A stretch of 64,000 bases of DNA from Coenobita brevimanus (lineage: Eukaryota; Arthropoda; Malacostraca; Decapoda; Coenobitidae). This document shows positions 1 through 11,935 of this stretch, piece after piece (within the stretch, counting starts at the first letter, position 1; the number at the start of each line of letters is the position of its first letter). The stretch covers positions 58,614,660 to 58,678,659 of the forward strand of contig CM064671.1 of NCBI GenBank assembly GCA_032717465.1, read 5' to 3'. A program made the translations under genes and the position numbers. The notes beneath the pieces were generated by a model that saw only the letters and a program-made list of their open reading frames with translations, searched no databases and had not been told where the DNA came from.

Positions 1-1275
1 CTTCACCAGAATCCAGAATAATTATCGCCCCATGATCTCCCAGGAATCCTGATCTTCTGTTTATGACACCTGTCCTAGATTCCCGAAGACCCTCTCTTAC
101 AGGGTCCGGTCTGTTATGGCAACCTCCTCATTTCCTAGGCTGGTAGTTTGTCCACATTTACTCCTAAGGGAGGGTTTCCGGCTAATTTGTGTAGGTCCAT
201 CGTTGGTAAAAAGGGTTCACTTCCCTCTCAAATACCCCTCTATCTTTTTAGAACATGCCTTTACTCGTGAGGGCTCTATCTGTGTCTTTCGTGATGGTTT
301 AAAGACTTATACTGGAGTATGCTTTGGTATCGCCTTCAGTCGGGTGGTAGCCTTCCTGGAATTGCTTCAGTATTTTCGGCTAACTCACTGTTGTTTTCCT
401 CGCTTTCCCAATGATTTTTCTCTCCCCCCCTCCGTTCTGTGTTTGTGATTTTTAGTGACCCTGGCAGTCCTCTATCTGCACTTCCGCTTTTTAATTCATC
501 TGGTCAACTGATTTTATCAGTTTTAGAGAGACTTTTTTCCTTGGCCATCGTGTGGGCTTTTGATAGGTTACTGCCCATGTTAGGGTGTCCGGGAATGAGT
601 AAGCTGATCTTTTGGCTAATGGTGGCAGCATCAGCTTGCGCTCCAGCTTCTGTGGGATTTCTTCCTTCTCTGCAACTGCTGCCTGCATATGATTTTTTTC
701 CGTTCATTTCTGAGCTGATTCAGCATTCTTCGCAAGGCAGCTGGGATGCAATGAAGCCTAACAAGATCTGTGCTATTTGTGGGAAGGTGGGCTGTTTCAC
801 TTAATGAGACTTGTCTAGCTGGTGGGAGACGACTTTATGCTGGCTGTGGTTTGGCTACACCCTGTTCTCTCATGGATTTTTAGTGGAGAGTGCTCCTTCT
901 CTATTCTGTGTGGACTGCTTTGCCCCTTTAATTGTACACCACTTGGTGATGGAGTGCCTCAGTCTTGGGGATTTACGCCGTCAGGACCTCTCGGAACCCC
1001 AGGTGGGTGATGGCTAGTTACCGTACGTCTTTCGTTGGTGCTTGGGAAGGTAGCCTGATGTATCGGAGGGAAAACCCTTAACTTTATGGAGGCAGCTAGA
1101 CTCCTTCATAAATTTAGTACTTGGTTTTAGTATTATTGCATGTTTGGTGTTTTTAGTAAGTTTGGTATGTTTATAGTGAGTATATTTTTACTGTGTTTTA
1201 TTCTTGTTTGCATCTGATATTTGTCGTTGTCTAAAGCCTTGATCTCGGGCGTCATATGACTGGCACTTGAACTGC
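1..1275 (+). pseudogene. Degenerate LINE 3' end: RNase H domain, Cys/His tail and 3' UTR
   Basis: Relic of ORF2 of a jockey-like non-LTR retrotransposon that enters from before base 1. Across three frames the order is that of a LINE-encoded RNase H. A decayed first strand (FRDGLKTYTGVCFG, normally with YTDGSK) lies near 290-335. The FSDPGSPLSAL strand (normally FSDSxSAL) lies near 445-485. A shifted counterpart of the HxGxxGNExAD strand lies near 580-620. Near 835-990 a frame reads GYTLFSHGFL followed by FCVDCFAPLIVHHLVMEC, the Cys/His tail usual after the RNase H domain of these elements. A T-rich 3' UTR follows, to about 1275. At least two frameshifts and lost catalytic residues make it inactive. 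The exact 3' boundary is estimated. Confidence 0.75.
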
Positions 1276-2277
1276 CATTTATATTTCATTTAATTAATCA
1301 GTCACAACCGCTCTCTCTTTTTCTTGTCATTGCTTTTCAAGTGTTTCCCTCCCTCCGTGATATGTTCGTCCTTTTGGAGGAAAATCGATTTGTCTGCTTC
1401 TGTACCACATGTCTGCGTTTTTCTAGCTTATCATACGAGTACAGTATTATATATCCATATTTTTCGGTGTAAGTTGTTGTTTGTATATAATGGATATGGG
1501 CTCTTTGGTAGGACATGCTGATGTTTTATGTTTGATACATCATTGTAGTATCTTTCTAGTTGACTTTCTAAATGGTAAATCACATGTTGTGATGTCTTGT
1601 AATTATTAGCTTTGATCATTTTCATTTAAATTTAAACTTCGTTCTTTCAGAATTACCTACAGACAGTGTGATGGTTATGGTTTCACTAAAGCTTCGTAAT
1701 TTTGCTGACATTTAGCAAGGTCGATCGATGTGTCATGGCCCATCTGCGTTAATACCATCATACCAGTCTTGAATAAGAAAACCCTGCCATGTTTTCGGGG
1801 AGTACTATCACCTAAGTGGTGATAAGTGATGGTGTGTTGAGTGTTGGTAGACTGCTTGTCCTCATCAAATGCCAGAGACTGGATTTTGCTTTATTTATTC
1901 GATTTTTGTCTTGGCATCTCAAGTTATGCAGATGGTTTCACATGGCATGGGAAATTGATTGTAGTCTATAATTCCTGCATATATTCTCCTCCGATTTATA
2001 GCTGATTGCCTGGATGTTAGGCTACTGCATAAAAAAATGTCTTGGCAAAGAGTAATTTTTTACGGTTCATCAGAATCCTGAAGGAATTACAAAGGTGCAT
2101 AAATACGGCACTAGTTTCACAAATTGTTTTATTGGTCGGCTCACACATCAATGCGTATTTCATTTTAATTCGTTCATTACGAAACTGTTTCTGTTCAATC
2201 TGGCTACACTTTCTTTACTTGATTTAACAAAGAAAGCCCCTCATAAAACGGAATTGTAAGAGCAAGTTCAGCACATA
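1276..2277. other. No gene recognised
   Basis: AT-rich DNA with only short open frames lacking recognisable motifs. No repeat relationship to the rest of the window was noticed. Confidence 0.5.
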
Positions 2278-2680
2278 TTAACCCATTTGTGTCATGTGTC
2301 TTTAGTATAGGACGGAAATGGGTATTTTTCAAAAGTTAATAAAGAAGGGAACCCCGGGGTATGGAACCATGAGCTTCACGGCTATAGGCCGATAGGCGGA
2401 AAACAGTATGCGTAGCACCCTTGTGGCACAATCCCTCACACACTAACTCTGAGAGCTAATGGGTTTAGTACTGGCAAATCCTTCAGTTTTTTTTTATCCC
2501 TTGCGCCCAGTGTCTTCAGTATGGGACGGAACTGGACATTTTCAAAAGTTAATAAAGAAGGGAACCCATGGGTAGGGACCAATGAGCTTTGCGACTGTGA
2601 GCCAATAGGTGAAGGACAGTATGCATAGTAACCTTCCACTACAATCCCTCACACAGAAACCCTGGGAGCTAATGGGTTAA
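2278..2680. repeat. Tandem pair of a ~180 bp TTAA-ended MITE-like repeat
   Basis: Two diverged direct copies, about 2278-2467 and 2497-2680, share blocks such as TTCAAAAGTTAATAAAGAAG, CACAATCCCTCACAC (or a close variant) and GAGCTAATGGGTT. The outer ends are TTAA-CCCATTTG on the left and CTAATGGG-TTAA on the right, a short inverted repeat flanked by TTAA. Ends of this kind are expected for piggyBac-type non-autonomous elements. No protein is encoded. The family assignment is inference from the termini only. Confidence 0.5.
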
Positions 2681-2781
2681 AATGGTTGCAGGTACTAAAG
2701 AAGATAAAATTCGTTCTTAAGTTATTGTCGTCACGAGACTAATTTCTTGCTATATCATAATGTTTCTTTAGCTACCTCTTC

Positions 2782-3096
2782 TTTTTTTTTTTTTTTTTTT
2801 TTTTATGTGTTCGACACTGGGCATAGGCTTCACAGCCTGCTCTCAAGGCCCAGTAGTCCTCCTACATCCCATACACCTCTCTACATGTCACCACTTCGGC
2901 GCTAACACCCACCGTCCATATTGAATACATGCTAGGGCTGTCTCATACAGGACTGGTGTATTGGTATTAGCGGGGGTATTTTTACGACATGTCGGCGGGT
3001 CTTCTGGTAGATCAGTAAAGTCTGATTTCACGAAATTCAAATCCTTAAACTGGACCCTGCCCCAGTGGGGGTTTGAACCTGGTCTTGGAACAGGGA
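2782..3096 (-). repeat. SINE-1 copy, 5'-truncated
   Basis: Minus-strand copy of the tRNA-derived SINE seen whole at 16683-17039. It begins on the plus strand with a 23-base T run, which is the poly-A tail in antisense. The same body blocks follow (GTAGTCCTCCTACA, CATGTCACCACTTCGGCGC, GCGGGGGTATTTTTACGACA). The B-box region is recognisable as GGTTTGAACC in antisense near 3070. The A-box half of the head is missing, so the copy is truncated at its 5' end. Confidence 0.8.
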
Positions 3097-3286
3097 ACGT
3101 TCTTTATACTATATTCTGTAGTTAAACAATTTTCTAATGCTTAAGAGATATCGGTAATTGAATGATTCATGTCTTCTGGTTTCAATTAGTCACTGTAAAT
3201 GAATTGCTTGTATACCTTGAACTCTGGTTGAATAATTCAAAGACGTAACTACTAACAGGGCAAGTATTAAGGGCAGTAGTATAATA

Positions 3287-3580
3287 CTAAGTGTCATAAT
3301 CAGCAGTAATACTGGTTGACTGCTGAGGTAAGGGAGAAATCGTGGAATCTGAGGTGTTGCTCTTCACCAAAGATGTGGATAGACTCTGGCACTTTTTTCT
3401 CCTAGGTCTTGTCTCCAGTGTCCCCTCCCTCTGCCAACGATGGATCCAGCGATAGACTGTAGAAGTACTGGAGCCAGTATGTTGGGCTATAGCTCGCACC
3501 GACATGCCTCGCAGCCACATCCACACAATCCACAGGCGATTCGTTGTCAATTGTCGGTCTTTACCATTTCCCCCATACAT
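3287..3580 (-). pseudogene. Transposase-like helix-turn-helix fragment (Tc1/mariner type?)
   Basis: A 97-codon minus-strand open frame. Its middle reads RGMSVRAIAQHTGSSTSTVY, then RWIHRWQREGTLETRPRRKK. This is the layout of the N-terminal helix-turn-helix of Tc1/mariner-type transposases: a helix, 'S.R.IA...G.S.STV', a recognition helix, then a basic linker with 'G....RPR'. No catalytic DDE region follows. The downstream serine-rich stretch is not recognisable, so the fragment is truncated or frameshifted. It could instead be an exon of a domesticated HTH protein, because the frame begins with a plausible Met. Family assignment is tentative. Confidence 0.42.
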
Positions 3581-4299
3581 ATTTCTTGCCCTGTCAGAGA
3601 AGGCGACTGTATGGCAATCATTTATTATAAATGTGTATGGAATCGTAACGTTAACAAAGAGGACGAGATATATATTTCACTCTTGCTACCTTTGCCTGTA
3701 ATAAATCAAGTTATGGGATAATTTTCAAAACCGAACACATAGGTAAATAATTTCTTATAATTTTCAGTGCTAGAGATCCTGGAATGGGATGCTTTCCAGT
3801 TGCAATATAATGAAATCGGGAACATCAACATCGTTTTATTCACACTCTCTCTCCCCTGAAAGGAGGGTGGTGAACTGCACCAGTTCAACGAGTTCGTATC
3901 CTAATGACCATGATACGACAACAACAGCAACAACAACAACGACTGCTAGTCCTCTCTCCTTTAGGGGCCTTTTTCCCTCAATTCTGTCTGCCATTCACAC
4001 TGCATGACAACAAAGATGAGAGGCGGTAATGGCCACTGCTGAGATGGGGGACATCATGACCAAAGCTATGTGCCCCTGGTCATACACGTACGAGGCAGCA
4101 GCAATGAAGCAGTACTAACTTGCATGCGGATGGGACCTAAGGCTACTAATACCAAGTCGGATCACTTCCCATCAGGGAGCAGGAAGGCATGGCTTGTGTG
4201 TGATGCCAGTTAGCTTAAGTAACAGAAAATGTATAAAAGGGCAGACTCAAATAAAACATTTATAATAAGAAGTGCAGACTCGTTTAACCTTATAATATA
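3581..4299. other. No gene recognised; short (CAA)n
   Basis: No coding signal is recognised. A short (ACA)n/(CAA)n tract lies near 3917-3942. Confidence 0.5.
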
Positions 4300-4565
4300 G
4301 CAGTAGGTTCCCCCACACCCTTCCACCTTCCATCACACCCCCACACCTTCCTTCACACCCTCATATCCTACCTCACACCACACACGTTCCCCCACATCCC
4401 CATATCCTCCCTCACACCCCTACACCTTCCGTCACACCCCCAATATCCTCCCTCACACCTCCACACCTTTCAGTCCCTTCCTTCACGCCCCCACACCTTT
4501 CAGTCCCTTCCCTCACACCCCGACATCTTTCAGTCCCTTCCCTCAAACCCCCACACCTTCTTTCA
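4300..4565. repeat. C/T-rich degenerate minisatellite
   Basis: Irregular tandem repetition of CCTCACACCCCCACACCTTCC-type units of about 20-35 bp, including a longer unit containing TTTCAGTCCCTTCC repeated three times near 4465-4550. Open frames across it, in antisense rich in Gly, Glu and Arg, are repeat artefacts. It abuts the 5'-truncated end of LINE-A copy 1. Confidence 0.7.
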
Positions 4566-5119
4566 CACTTGATTCTTCTGAACTCTCTACTCTCTGGCTT
4601 CGGCTCTCCTGTCATTCTCTGACTAAATATATCTGCACTGTTTACTTATCTCCTAATTCTACTGACTATCAAAAATTCTTTGACTATCTTACTGTACTTT
4701 TCTCTGAAATCTCCATTCTAGGAGATTTCAATGTTCACCATCACCTTTGGCTTTTCTCTCCTTTCACTGATCCTTCCGGTGAATAAACCTACATCTTTTT
4801 TATCCTTAATGACCTAGAGCGGCTTGTACAGCACCCAACCTGTATCCCTGACTGCCTTGGAGAGAGCTCCAACATACTACGTCTGTGGCACTTTGGAGCT
4901 GCAGATTGGGAGGCCCTCAGGCAGTACTTCTTTGATTTTCCCCTGGAGTTATTATTGCTTCCATGGCCGGGAGCCATCTGAGTGTGCCTTGCACATTACG
5001 GAGGCTATTCTCTTAGGCATGGAAGCATACATTCCTTTCTCATATCCTCTAACTAGTGCAAGAAAGCCTTGGTTTAATCATGCTTGTTCTAATGATGTCC
5101 ACAACAAGGAGAGGGCCTA
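4566..5119 (+). pseudogene. LINE-A copy 1, endonuclease part (5'-truncated)
   Basis: First half of a non-LTR retrotransposon ORF2. It covers the APE-type endonuclease motif LGDFNVHH (here GDFNVHHH near 4717-4740) and the following linker up to AYIPFSYPL near 5030-5050. About 130 bp present in the minus-strand sister at 24000-24900 are deleted at about 4872. The sequence stops at GAGGGCCTA and resumes after a TTAA-flanked insertion at 7096. There is no RNase H domain in this family. Stops and frameshifts make it non-functional. Confidence 0.8.
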
Positions 5120-7095
5120 TTAACCCCTTAACCGCTGGGCGTCACTTTCGTGACGCTTGGGAGCAAGGGATCATACCGCGGGGCGTCGCTTTTGTGATTC
5201 TGTGTTATTTTGAATTCACCCGGGCTTCCAAGTGGGGGCTTGTATCATCTATCAGTACTGCCAATGTTCAACACTAGTCAGCACTCCTAATCTCATCTGT
5301 ACTCCCATCCATTGTTGACAATTTAGCCATTTCTCCCCGTTCTTGACTCCCCTCCCTACCCCCCCTCCATTACCCTATCCTCTCGCCTGCCCGGCCGTGC
5401 TACGCTAAGTAAATCTTCCCTGGAATTTTTCACTGATTTCATCCATTAAAATAAGCCCTATGTCCTATTCTTATACCAAATAATATATACAAGAAAGAAA
5501 TAAGGTAAGTGAGAGTGCCATACACCTGGAATTGGCTAATTATCACCTGACAACACCTCACGTGCACTCGTTTGCTAATTTTCGCTGTTTTTTTCCCCTT
5601 GAAATATGCCGTATAATCTATTTTCGTAATAAATATACATGTAAGGAGGGAAGGGAGAAGCCTAAGTGATATTTACATTCACCTGGAACTACCTAATTTA
5701 TAATGTATTGTCTAGATTTCCTGCCAATCATATCAGTGCTAGACAAAGCTATTTCAAGATATAATATTGGTAGCTCTGAATATATATCTCCCTAAGTAGG
5801 CCTCTAATCTATTTTCGTAATAAATATACATGTAAGGAGGGAAGGGAGAAGCCTAAGTGATATTTACATTCACCTGGAACTACCAAATTTATAATGTATT
5901 GTCTAGATTTCCTGCCAATCATATCAGTGCTAGACTTAGCTGTTTCAAGAAGTAATATTGGTAACTCTGAATAACCCCTAGCAGGCCTCCATGCTGGTCC
6001 TCCTCGTTATCAGTTCACTCTCATCACCCGAAGCGAGAGTACGTATGTTTCTTCTTGCTGACTTCAAGGCCTTTTTTCACCCCCATGCAAATGGCCCTGT
6101 GACCTTTACCCCCTACTAAACCTCGTGTGGAAAGAGGTAAAGGGCTGACAATTGATAAAAGAGTGACTACGATCTTTCTATTGAGTAAAACAGTGCAAGT
6201 GGAATTGTAAATAATGTGTAAATAATGTGTAAACAGCAAGTGAAAGTAATGAATGTAAATATACGTGAACAATGGAAAATAGTTTTATAAGTTATTTCAA
6301 GTGACAGTGCACAACACAGTGTAAATAAAATAGAAATGTAAATAACGTAAATAAAATAGAGAACGTAAATAGAAATGTAAATGAGTAGTATTATAAGAAT
6401 ACGAGTATATACCCTAGGAGTAATGAAAGTGAAAGTTTCACTCTAGCATGTCTGAATGCTATGAGTTATGAGAGTGAAGATGAAAGTGACATTCACTCTC
6501 AATGCCAGTATACAGGACGAGAAAGTGAATGCTACGTATTTTACTGAAAGAAATTGAATCCCTACAGTGACAATAAACTAATACTACTGAAGGAAACTTA
6601 TGGATAAAGACTGTAGATATATATAAGTGTTATATAGTAATAGAAATATAAAGTGTGAGGGGTTTTATGAATAATAAATGACAGACTACCAAGAGCGAAC
6701 TAGTGCCAGTGCGACGATCAGACGCGCTCGTAATTTCCATTGCTTTCACAGTGTTTTTTTTTTTGAGTATGGATCCCAAACTACTTGAAAATTGTAGAAT
6801 AGTGTTTATAGTGTTTGTATCTGGCTGTGGTAATCATATTACGGGTTGTCGGGAAGTGTAAAGTGGAGACTTCGTTACCCTACTTCAGAGGTCTCCACAA
6901 GTCCTACGGTAACCGACGAAGGCTCAACAATCATTCCAGGAGAAAGCTGAAGGTATGTGCCATAAGCATATATAATTTTATTATTCTAGGACTAATAACT
7001 GATTTTTGGCAAATATTTTTTGAGAGTGTCGGAGCCCAAATAACCCCGCGGCACATGCAAGTCATTGGTAAACAAGCCCGCGGTGTAGGGGTTAA
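5120..7095. mobile_element. TTAA-flanked DNA element 1 (piggyBac-like ends), inserted in LINE-A
   Basis: The element body is 5124-7091, flanked by TTAA at 5120-5123 and 7092-7095. Its ends are CCCCTTAACCGCTGGGC and, read inward from the other side, CCCCTACACCGCGGGC: an imperfect terminal inverted repeat with 14 of 17 matches. Removing the body plus one TTAA leaves the LINE-A sequence collinear and of unchanged length compared with the copy at 23845-23855. TTAA targeting with precise duplication and C-rich ends is characteristic of the piggyBac superfamily. No transposase is recognisable. A short acidic open frame at 6461-6547 (28 codons, SEDESD core) recalls the acidic N-termini of such transposases, but this is weak. 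It is probably non-autonomous or decayed. Confidence 0.7.
5614..5974 (+). repeat. ~170 bp near-identical direct duplication inside TTAA element 1
   Basis: 5614-5782 and 5805-5974 are almost identical, sharing TAATCTATTTTCGTAATAAA, CCTAAGTGATATTTACATTC and TTTCCTGCCAATCATATCAG. They are separated by about 22 bp. A few substitutions indicate a fairly recent duplication. Confidence 0.85.
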
Positions 7096-8912
7096 AGGTA
7101 TAGGAGCCAACCTACCCCTGAATCACGTCTTTTTTTGTTTGTTTCTGCCTGGAATCGTTCTAAGTCTGTTTTTAGCTCTACTAAAAATAATTTAATCTGT
7201 ACTAAATGCTCTCAACTCTCCAACTCGAATTCTTCCCGCTCCTTCTGGCACCTTGCCAAAAACCTTTCTAATAACTTTACCTCATCATCCTTCCCTCCTC
7301 TCTTCCACTATGATGGTTCTGAAGCTATTTCTTCTACCGATATATCAGATCTCTTCACTCAGACTTTCTCCTCCAATTCCACCTTAGATGATTCCGGTGC
7401 TGTTCCTCCATCACTTCCCCCGTCTGACTTCCACAGGGCTGACATTAAAATTTCCTCAGCTGATGTATTTTCTGCCATCATTGGCCTCAATACTAACAAG
7501 GCATATGGGCCTGATGGAGTCCCTCCTGTTGTCCTCAAGAACTGTGCATCTGTGTTTACACCCTGCCAAGGTAAACTCTTTCGCCTTTGTCTGTCAACTT
7601 TTACCTTTCCTTCTGGCTGGAAGTTTGCTTTCATTCAGCCAGTCCCAAAGAAGGGTGACCCTCTAACTATCGTCCAATTGCTTTAACATCCTGTGTCTCA
7701 AAAGTTTTTGAGTCTATTCTTAACAGAAAAGTTTTAAAGCATTTTTCCTATCACAACCTTCTTTCTGATCGTCAGTATGGGTTCCATCACGGACACTCCA
7801 CTGGCGATCTTCTTTCCTAACTTTCAGACTCCTGGTCATCCTCCTTTCGGGACTTTGACGAAAACTTTGCCATTGCACTTGACATCTCAAAGGCTTTCGA
7901 TCGAGTCTGGCATAAATATTTAATTTCCAAACTGCCCTCTTACGGTTTCTATCCTTCTATCTGTGCCATCATCTATAGCTTCCTTTCTGGTCGTTCTATA
8001 GCTGCTGTTGTAGACGGCCATCGTTCTTCTCTTAAATATATCAACAGTGGTGTTCCTCAGGGCTCTGTCCTATCACCAACTCTCTTCCTATTATTTATCA
8101 ATGACCTTCTAAGCTGTACATCTAACCCTATCCATTCATACGCTGATGATTCCACCCTTCACCTTTCCATTCTTTTTCTGCAACGTCCATCTCAGCAATT
8201 ACTTCAACAAACAAGGGATGAGGCTATGGCGCACCTAATGTCTCTCTTGGCTCGTATCTCTGACTGGGGTAAAAATAATCTTGATTTAATGCATCAAAGA
8301 CTCAGTTTTTACACCTACCAACCCGCCAAAATCTTCCACAGAAGTACCCACTAATGTTTAATAATATCCACCTCAATCCTGTATCTCCCTTGAACATGCT
8401 TGGGGTTTCATTTACTCGGGACTTATCTTGGAAAGATCATATTGCATCTATTGTAAAGTCTGCTTCCAAGAGGTTAGGTGTGCTAAGCCGACTCTGTGCC
8501 TTCTTTACCCCTGCACAGCTGTTGACTTTATACACAGGTTTTATTCGCCCCTGTGTAGAGTACAATTCTCATGTGTGGGGAAGCTCCTCGCATACAGCTC
8601 TTCTTAATAGGGTGGAGTCAAAGGCTATTCGTCTCATCAACTCTCCTCCTCTTACTGGCTTCCTTCAACCTCTGTCTCCTCGCCGCACTGTTGCCTTTTT
8701 ATGTCGTTTCTGTTGCTACTTCAATGGTCACTGCTCCTCTGAACTGTCTGCTTGCATCCTTCCACCTGTACGACGGGTGCGTAGCACCTGTCTAGCAACA
8801 AACTCTCATCTCTTTTCTGTCCAGCTCTCTAGTGCAAGAGTTAACCGTTACTCCCAGTCCTTCTTTTATGCAACAGGTCATCTCTGGAAATGTCTCCCTC
8901 TGTCTGTATTTC
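7096..8912 (+). pseudogene. LINE-A copy 1, reverse transcriptase part
   Basis: Continuation of LINE-A after the TTAA insertion. Reverse transcriptase landmarks occur in order: NKAYGPDGVPPVVLKNC (~7494-7545), FPSGWKFAFIQPVPKKGD (~7606-7660), ALDISKAFDRVWH (~7875-7912), SGVPQGSVLSPTLF (~8047-8088) and the polymerase box YADD at 8139-8150. A C-terminal region with LLTLYTGFIRPCVEYNSHVW follows from about 8520. A small deletion near 7660 shifts the frame, a stop lies near 7820, and the segment before 8354 is disrupted. The copy breaks off after the VFP of its C-terminus and is replaced by the RTE-type LINE. LINE-A belongs to the APE/RT non-LTR elements without RNase H. I cannot fix the clade. Confidence 0.85.
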
Positions 8913-11800
8913 CTACTGTCTGGAACTGTCTCGGCAAACTAGAGACTTGGATATTAAACATACTGGAATTCATGAACATCTATACATATAGTGTATGAAG
9001 TCTCGCAGATGATTTCAGACTTGATAACTTATAGACTGAATTTGAGAACTATTACTTGGGACATTGTAAGTTTGACTGAGATCCACAGAAAAGAAGAAAA
9101 AGTAATTCAGCTCCACGACAGCAACCGCCTTTACTACAGAGGAAGGCAGAATGAAAGAGTTAGTGGTGTAGGATTTCTAATTGACAAAAATCAACCAAAC
9201 AACATTGTTAATTCAGAAGTGTATTGGACAGAGGAACATAGATTGTAATCAGACTGCGCAAAAAAATATATCCTGAAAGTAATACAAGCATATGCACCGC
9301 ATTCAGAAAGCTCAGATGAAGAAACAGAAACATTATATCACGACATCTCCCAGATTATGGAAGAAGACCATATATAGGTCTATACTCACGGGAGACTTCA
9401 AGGCAAAAGTTGAGAAATTAAAAAATGGAGAAGCATGTATGTGAAAATTTGGAATGGGATAAATGAATGAAAGAGAATAAATGGTGGTAAATTTTGCTGA
9501 AATGTATAACGTGAGAATAATGAACACATTCTGTTGCAAAAGAACAGGGAAAAATGGACATGGAAAAGACCAAATGGAGAAACAAAGAATGAAATGGACT
9601 TCAGTATAGCAAAGAATAACACGATCACAAATGTCACAGTTATCAAGAAAATACAGTAAATATGGGAAGTGCTCATAGAATGGTGGGATGCAGAGCCAGA
9701 TTCAGTTGCAGAAATGAAAGAAAGAAAGAAGATGATTAAAAATAAAAAGATAATAATATGCCCAATAAAAGTAAACGAAAGCAAAGCAGCCTTTCAGTTG
9801 GAAATAACAGATTTCCGGCTCTAAGTAACGCTAAACGTGACACTGACGAGTTGAATGACAGACTAACAAAAGTGCTAAGAGAATCATCGGAAGTAGTAGG
9901 GAAATCTAATACAACCAAAACCGACAAGTTTTCGGAAAAGACACTCGAGCTCATGAAAAAGAGAAAGGAAATGAAAGTGAAAAAGAAAGATGAAACAGAA
10001 CGAGCAGAATTTAATAAGCTTATCAAGAAAAAACAAAGAAACGAAAAACGAAAGAGAAACATGGATCAGATCGAAGAAGCCATGAAAAAGGTTAAAAAAA
10101 ACTGAAACAGGTCCAAAGTAAAATGGGACTAGGAAAACAACAAATTATATCACTGGAAGACAAAAACGGCGAAGTCATTAAATGCAGAGACTGATGATGA
10201 GAAGTGTTGAAGAGTTTTAGAAAGAACTGTATGCATCCACAACAGCAGTACCAATAGCTAACTTTTCAGCTAACACAAGTGACATACCTGAGGTAACATC
10301 GGACTAAGTAAACATTTCTCCTAATACTATAATATAAAAAGAGGGAAAGCTCCAGGAGAGTATGAAATACTAGCAGATTTACTGCTGGATGCTGGGGCAG
10401 AAGTACAAAACAGGCTCACCCACTTACTCAATTTATAAAAAGGAAGAAAATTTGCAAAACATGGTGTAATGCAATAGCTGTTTTACTTTAGAAAAAAGGC
10501 AGCTCAAAAGATCTTGGTAACTCTAGACCCATTAGCTTATTATAAGTTATTTACAAGCTCTTCACTAAAGTCCTTATGAACAGAATAACAACAAAGTTGG
10601 AAGAAAACCAACCCCGTGAACAGATAGAATTCATCTACACACAGTGAATCAGCTAACTGAGAAAACTACAGAACATAATAAACCACTGTGCTTAGGTTTT
10701 GCTGATTACGATAAGGCTTTTGACTCTGTGACGCACACAGCAATTTTAAATTAATTACGAGAGCAAGGAGTTAATGAGAACATTGTAAAACTGCTCGAAA
10801 ATATACATAAAGAGGGAACTGCTAAAAGTTAAATTACATAAAGACTCAGAAAACAAGAAGACTGAAAAGGGCACGCAACGTGGAGATACAGATTCACCAA
10901 AATTATTTACAGCATGCCTAGAAAATATTTTCCGAAAGCTAGACTGGGAAAACAAAGGAGTAAACATAGATGGAGAAAAGCTAAACCATTTAAGATTTGC
11001 AGAAGACATTATCCAAATATCAGAAATAGCCGAGACATTGCAAGATATCTTAAATGACCTGAACAGGTAAAGCCTCAAAGTAGGGCGAAAGGTTAATCGG
11101 AATAAAGCAAAAGTAATGTTTAATCTAGTTACACCATAAGGGTCATCAGAATAAGCTAAGAAATTCTTTAAGAAGTCTAGGAGAACAATTACTTGGGGAC
11201 AAATACTAAAGTTAGAGAAGGACCATGGAAGTGAAATAAAGAGACTTATTGCAGTTGCATGGAAAGCTTCGGTAACAGTAGAGACATAACAAAAAGCACC
11301 GTATCTTGCCAACTTATATGAAACGACAAGTATATAATGAATGTATAATTCCAGCTATGACGTGCGGTTGTGAGACCTGGAAACTGACAAAATTGATGAA
11401 AAATAAACTAATCCGTCTCAGAGAGCAATGGAAAGATCAATGTTGGGAACATCTTTAGGATTCAGGGAAAGACCAACTTGGGTGAGAGAGCAGGCTAGAG
11501 TGAAAGACATTATAGAAGTTATAAAAGAGTAGAAATGGAGGTGGGCAGACCATATAGCAAGAATAAGGGATAACCGATGGAGCAAGAGGCTAACTGATTG
11601 GAGTGACTGGACACCAAGCGTAGCAGTAAAAGGCCAGACAGGAGTTGGAGAGATGAGGTAGAGAAATTTGCAGGGAAAATGTGGCAGGGATTGCCTCAGT
11701 CAAGGAATTCGTGAAAGCTGAGGGAGACCTTTGTTCAGCAGTGGACTTGTAATGGCTGCTGCTGCTGATGATGATGATAATGATAATGATGATGATGATT
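8913..11800 (+). pseudogene. Decayed RTE-type LINE with trinucleotide tail
   Basis: A highly mutated but nearly full-length endonuclease-RT element, spread over many frames. Endonuclease traces: TEIHRKEE near 9076, RLYYRGRQNERVSGVGFLID (~9127-9186), a damaged GDFNAKV near 9391-9410 and TWKRPNGETKNEMDF (~9555-9600). A Lys/Glu-rich linker lies at 9758-10105. RT traces: KAPGE.EILADLLLDAG (~10345), NSRPISLL near 10520, FADYDKAFDSV (~10698-10730) and FAED at 10995-11006, a mutated FADD. The C-terminus carries RWADHIARIRDNRW near 11540 and FVQQWTCNG near 11730. It ends in a (GAT)n-like tail, as RTE elements often do. Conservation of order identifies it; no product can be made. Confidence 0.75.
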
Positions 11801-11844
11801 ATTTATATAAATGTATAAATGTATGCAGGTATATATATATATAT

Positions 11845-11883
<39 letters not shown>

Positions 11884-11935
11884 TAGATAGATAGATAGAT
11901 AGATATAGATATAGATAGATAGATAGATAGATATA
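11767..11935. repeat. (GAT)n, (TA)n and (GATA)n microsatellites
   Basis: Impure (GAT)n tail of the RTE element to about 11800, then (TA)n from 11830 and interrupted (GATA)n to 11935. Confidence 0.95.
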
